Below are positions 59,278 through 64,000 of a stretch of 64,000 nucleotides of DNA, piece by piece. Under the pieces are notes generated by a model. The model made no database searches, was not told the DNA's origin, and saw nothing but the letters and a program-made list of their open reading frames with translations. Numbering within the stretch: the stretch's first letter is position 1; every line of letters starts with the position of its first letter. Position numbers and translations under genes: made by a program. Origin of the DNA: Acanthochromis polyacanthus (Eukaryota > Chordata > Actinopteri > Pomacentridae); contig NC_067121.1 of the NCBI RefSeq assembly GCF_021347895.1, positions 37,001,974 to 37,065,973 on the forward strand. Reading direction: 5' to 3'.

Positions 59278-60125
59278 GGTTCTGATAGAAATGTGTCAGA
59301 ATACACAAAGCATCACAGTTGTTGTTTATGGGACTGTATAACTGCAGACCAGTCAGGGTGAACATACTGACCCCTGTGTACCATCATAAGTGCTAACAGT
59401 GGGCACGTGAACATCACACCTGGACCATGGAGCAATGGAAAAAGGTGACCAGGTCTGATAAATCAGGTTTGCTGTTGAAGCAATATCACTCTTTGTCTTT
59501 GGACGTTTGCTGTAGTAGGGTGTTAGTTGATATTCCGGCATACAGTGGGTTTACCAACACAGAGCATGAGTCTCTGAAGGTAAACCGACCAAGAACATTT
59601 ACAGAGTCCACATTTTATAGGGATGGTCAGAGAGTGGTCAGAGGGTAGGGAGGGGGTCATATGTAAACACGAGGGTGAATAGTGGTTCATTTGTGTATGG
59701 GTGCCAATCAGAAACAGAAGGTAGCAGGTTGTTGCAGACCATGTAGACCCTTTCAAGGAGACGGCATTCCCTGATGTCTATGGCCTCTTTTAGCAGGATA
59801 ATGTGCTGTGCCTGGTTTAGGAATGGTTTGAGGAGCACAACAACCAGTTTGAAGTGTTGACTTGGCCACTGAATTCCCCAGATCTCAGTCCAATCGATCA
59901 TCTGTGGGATGTGTTGGACAAACAAGTCCGATCCATGGAGACCCCACCACGTGACTTCCAGGACTTAAAGGATCTGCTGCTAACATCTTGGTTCCAGATA
60001 CTACAGCACACCCTCAGGGGTCTAGTGGAGTCCAGACCTCCAGGAGTCAGGGCTGTTTTGACAGCAAAAGGAGGACCAATACATTATTAGCAAGTGGTCA
60101 TAATGTTATGCCTGATCAGTGTGTA

Positions 60126-63100
60126 TTTTCTGGCACTGTTGCTGCCAAATTTTCAGAGTTTTTGTGTGTGTTTTTTTTTTTTTTAGTATTACTACTTGGA
60201 GTGTAGTTAATTTATGTTTTACACAATTTATCCCTATTAACATTCATTTCGTAATTTCTATTTACCTGTTTTAGAGTTTGGAGTTCCACTGACATGGAGA
60301 GAAGTAAATTGAACTGAAAAAGTTTGATTTCCTTCACAGAAGTGAACAGACGCAAACTAGTCCATGTAAGTCCACACAAACCGGGCGTGAAGCTTTCGCT
60401 GAAGGGGGCTTTGATGACTTAAAATCAATTATTTCGTCTGAGTTTGTAATCAGCCTGTTCACACCGAGCGGCTTCAGAGAAATTTCCCCTTCAGACAAAC
60501 AGAAGGCCAAAAAACACAGGACTATGATTCGCCGCCTTTTAAGTTGTGTTTGCAGACGGAATAAAGAAAACGCTGGGAGAATGTTCTGTTTGATTTTAAC
60601 AAATGGCTGTTAATCCGTCGGCCACACATGGAAACACACAAACACACAGGATGATGAGTGGAAGCCTCCATTGATTCCAAACTGCACACACAAACTAACA
60701 AGTGTCTGAGTTCAATACAAACAGACTCAGGCTCTGTTCCATGCATTCACCATTGCTCTAATGCAAAGCTGAATATTAATGATCTAAGGTATAACTTTAA
60801 ACTCTGAGATCTTTCTATTCACCCTTTTTCAATGACAGTTAATTTTGTTTGTGAATAAATTATTTTTAACACCCTGTTCTACTAGTCCTCATCACTGAAG
60901 CATCTCTTTGATAAAAATAAAACATGAACTACTTTCATTAAAGCACAGCGGAGAACCCACACTGTTTCTGCTGCCTGGCATTATGATTAACTAACTGGTA
61001 TCATCGTGTAAACATGACATATGACCGTTTTATTTCTCCCCCACTTGACTGAAAAACCGAGTAAAAATGAGCAGAGCAAAACCAAAAGTAAGCACACTCA
61101 GCGTACAATAGCTCAGCCAATTAAAAGCTCATACCTTATGTCAGCTATCGAATTTTATTCCCTCTTGAGTCTTTGGCCTCCTTTCATTTCGACTTGGCTG
61201 CTCAGCCTGGAAAATAAATGCGTAAATGAAGGGATTGTTTGTAATGGCTCTATAGCTAAAATTAAACAAAATACAACTCAAGGATTTTGTTTGAGATAGA
61301 AGTGAAAGGTTTGAAAGTCTAAAAGAAGTTACAGGGAGACAGTATGACTTCCCACCGCTTTCTGATTGGGGCTTCCACTCATTTCTAAACTTCGGCATCT
61401 GTTAATAAGATTATTTGGCTGTGCTTCAACAACATGGACATACAGATGAAAACCTCTAATGGATTGACAGACGTCGAAGTCCAGACAGTGATGAGACTGT
61501 GATCTGCATTGGTTACCTCAAAAATGTATTTCAAGTAGGGCTGGGACTTTGACGTGTTGGTTTCGATTTATTAATTAAAGAACAGATAACATGTTTTTAA
61601 AAAATAATGCATTTAATCACACCTTTCTGAAGTCCCTAATTTCTGGCACACCGGTAGCGCTGATGCACACTCCAGCCCGGTACGTGGTGGAAATGAAAGT
61701 GCTTGAGTTTACAAAAAGAATTAAAATGTTGGATATAAATACTATAATTGCACTTCCAGTTTGCAGTAATCTGTGAATGCAGTAGACAGATTTAAAAATG
61801 CAGATAAATATGAATGAAAAAAGCATTTTTGTTGTTTAAGTTCACATATGTCTATTCGTCAATTCAGTCATCAACAAAAATTAATTTTAGATTAAAAACT
61901 TTGTCCCACCACTAATTTAAAGTTCTCATTGCTTTGTATTGTAGAGCATAAAATGACACAATGAAAGGATTCTTTGAAATTACAGCTGGGTAACGTGGCT
62001 AATGTGAGGAAATGGTTCTCAGTGGTCGGTCGAATGAAAAATTCCAGGAATGTTTGGCAGAAATCTAAAAACTGTGAAGCCGACTCTGTTTTTGTGCAGT
62101 TTTACATATTCAGCAGACACAGCACATCATCATCCATTCAGAGTTGTGTGTTTGTCAACTTAATATTCACTCCCTTTAGCTCCGTTTTTTGGTCAACACC
62201 ATTTCCTTACAAAAATATCTGTCTCTTTAGCTGCTTGTTTTCACAACAAGGTCTTGTTTCCAGAATGTAGAATGATTTTTGCAGGTTTTTGCTTTACTTT
62301 AACCATAATGCAATATATTGTCAATACTGTCTTTTTTCCATGTTGTCAATGAGCATTGTCTACTTGCAACTTAAAGGACTGGCAGAATCAGAAAAAGACG
62401 GAAAATTGCATTTAAGTAGTAATTACTGTAACTAAAGTCCAACTCTGGCCTGAAGCTTTTGTGAGAAAACCTTAAGAACCAAAAAACAAACTTGGCTAGT
62501 TTGAGGTCAGGTCACCGAGACATTTGACAAGAATATTCTCACTGAGAATTAAAAATCATCATTTTGTTATATGTGTGATGTGATGCGTGATTATTAAATT
62601 GTCAGGAAACAATGTCCATGCTATTCCAAGGCTCTGAAGATTAATAAATGTAACAATACAGCAGCCAGAGTATCAGAGGGAGAAATGTGCTACTCATTTT
62701 GTATTCCTTGTGAATATAAGATTTATTAGTCTTCTCTCCCCCTCTTGAAAGCACGGCTCTTCAAAGGAAATTAAAACTTTTCCACAGATAATGAATACAA
62801 CTTTTATTCAAATTCTAACTCTTGACATTTTATTATTTCTTAGTGAATTTCAGTCCTCTCTGCAGATCTCTTAACAATAGAAAAAGAAAGGGAATGTGGG
62901 AAATCAAACATGCCAATTTTAGTAGATTGTGTTCTCGGGTGATGTCGCCCTCAGGCAAACTTTAAATATTCTCATATCTGCTCACAATGCTCCAGCTTCC
63001 TCAGCGTAAGGAAGTACAGTAAGCGGCTGAATATACTCGGCTTTGAATGCAACACAGAGCTGCTGCTTTGACACTCAGTCAGGGCTTCTTTTCAGATGTC

Positions 63101-64000
63101 TGTTGAATAAACGGGTAGCAGCGGAGAAGTTTGGGTTAGAATTCACATAACATTGTGATGCAGTGGACGTTATCCACTATGTGCTCGTTTTATCCTGTCA
63201 GTCAAGAGGAAACCGTGATTTCCAATTAAATGATGAAGATCACTGCCAGATGAAAGACAACAAACAAGCAGGAATGTGACTTTTAAAGTTTGAGGACTGT
63301 TAATTTAGCTGTTTTTGATTTTACTGCAAACATCTTTGCAGATCAGGATATGGTGTTTTGGCTCTGTACTCGTTTGGTTGTCTTTTTCTCTGAGATTTCT
63401 GCTAATGAAGTCTGAGTTTTTGTAAATTACTTTCACCGTTAGCACTCATCTCTTGTCATGTCTAAGTTGTAATCATAAAAATAACGCTCCAGTGATTTAG
63501 TTTGTAAATTTGTCGGTCGTGATTGACGGTCACAAAATAAAAATCTAAATTGGTGCTTTAGAACCAGAGATGTTGTCTTCTTGGTTGCACACACTGATTA
63601 CCCATTTAGCAACTCAACTTCCAGCAATTTAGTTGGAGACTCAGACGTGTTGCCTCAGAAACGAGGAGTGGTTTACTTGTTTAAATCTTAGACTGTGCAT
63701 TTAAGATACCCAGGTGTTAAACATGAAGCCAACACACAAGTGAAGCGTGGCTATCAAGATAGTACTACAACATGGTGAGAGTCACATGGCTGACCACTAG
63801 CATCTCTGCTACCAAGCTAGTCTGCTAGCCTGTTCAGTATGATTACTACTAGCAAAGATATTATTATGATGTTATGTCATATCTGTTTAGGGCAGCAAGG
63901 TAGTAGGAAGTAGATGGCTTTGCCAAAAGGGCACTTGAGAGACTGAGATCTGAGCCACAAGGTAGACTTCAGTTTCAAAAACACCAAATAGATGAGATAA
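60126..64000. other. Long stretch with no recognised feature
   Basis: About 3.9 kb of AT-rich sequence. A T run at 60171-60184 and modest blocks such as 62900-63130 (GATGTCGCCCTCAGGC) could be conserved non-coding sequence, but nothing in the sequence alone proves it. Confidence 0.45.

Larger units (their letters stand above)
58383..60090 (+). pseudogene. Broken Tc1-like transposase gene
   Basis: Four recognisable pieces in family order remain. (1) 58383-58508 has MGEDLSEFDVGQTAMDR, the start of the first helix-turn-helix, with SGRYLSKVVQG in a shifted frame. (2) 58632-58752 corresponds to the GHGRPRLIDA and RRATVAQ region. (3) 59287-59480 corresponds to VSEYTVHRSLL through the TTEQWKKV and SDES region. 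(4) 59727-60090 includes the second aspartate area (AGCAGGATAATG, QQDN) and ends in an open stretch LTWPLNSPDLSPIDHLWDVL. In the last, the third catalytic position is aspartate (PIDH) where family members have glutamate (PIEH). The glycine-box region is missing or unrecognisable. Insertions, shifts and the lost middle make it non-coding. Confidence 0.85.
58236..60123 (+). mobile_element. Dead Tc1-like element carrying two later insertions
   Basis: Left end CCCATCAGGCGTGACATTCTG beside TA (58234-58235); right end complement CACACTGATCAGGCATAACA beside TA (60124-60125). They are short, diverged inverted repeats of a known fish Tc1 family. The plus-strand order is leader, transposase N terminus (DLSEFDVGQT, 58383 onward), a SINE insertion, more transposase, a 525-bp insertion, more transposase, a replaced or highly diverged middle (about 59480-59725), and the C terminus. 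The catalytic centre is incomplete, so it is dead and, because it hosts other elements, older than them. Confidence 0.88.

Noticed and set aside
63700..63780. Another copy of the ATGAAGCCAACA-type repeat at the right edge
   Set aside because: Only about 40 bases (AACATGAAGCCAACACACAAG region) resemble the family; the core motif is absent.

Overview
The window reads as teleost (spiny-rayed fish) nuclear DNA. It is AT-rich and almost free of open coding sequence. Its interspersed repeats are fish types: Tc1-like transposons, hAT-type miniature elements, tRNA-derived SINEs, LINE 3' tails, LTR remnants, and a ~300-bp repeat family built around CCAGCAGAGGGCGACTC. No bacterial features, rRNA or functional tRNA were seen. 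These calls come from reading the sequence and from memory of repeat families; no database search was possible.

The only clearly intact protein-coding gene is a Tc1-like transposase (52144-53178, minus, 344 codons). It lies in a structurally complete element (51924-53559) with ~214-bp terminal inverted repeats, four internal binding-site-like direct repeats and a TA duplication. The element sits in a degenerate TTTTGTGTCTCTTTGG-type tandem repeat and splits it in two. Other recognisable coding matter is dead or fragmentary. There is a processed pseudogene of nicotinamide riboside kinase 2 (34466-34891, plus). There are possible minus-strand exons of an unidentified gene (1225-3298), a BED-finger piece of a hAT transposase cut by a LINE fragment (9058-9458), a THAP-like piece (27561-27720), a frameshifted reading frame (32650-33400), and several decayed Tc1 transposases.

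From left to right: 0-4 kb has a SINE, the exon-like blocks, an LTR-like block and a LINE tail ending in (ATTC)n. 4-13 kb is quiet apart from the BED/LINE junction, a TTAA-flanked inverted-repeat element carrying a perfect 15-bp hairpin and one transposase exon (10079-10750), and two small relics. 13-34 kb holds decayed Tc1 elements and dispersed repeat copies in long featureless stretches. 34-47 kb is the accessory-rich part: the pseudogene, two miniature elements with 8-bp target duplications (35621-35888, 41703-42170), an internally deleted Tc1-like element (37073-37779), two LTRs (one with a perfect 5-bp duplication, 44417-45044) and a Tc1-type MITE (43728-44098). 47-51 kb has a possible conserved non-coding block and a (GGTT)n tract. 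51-54 kb is the intact Tc1. 58-60 kb is a Tc1 relic carrying two younger insertions, each dated by its own target duplication. The last 4 kb looks empty.

The genes form no operon or pathway. The window is best understood as an intergenic or intronic transposon archive, in which target duplications and nesting give a relative order of events.
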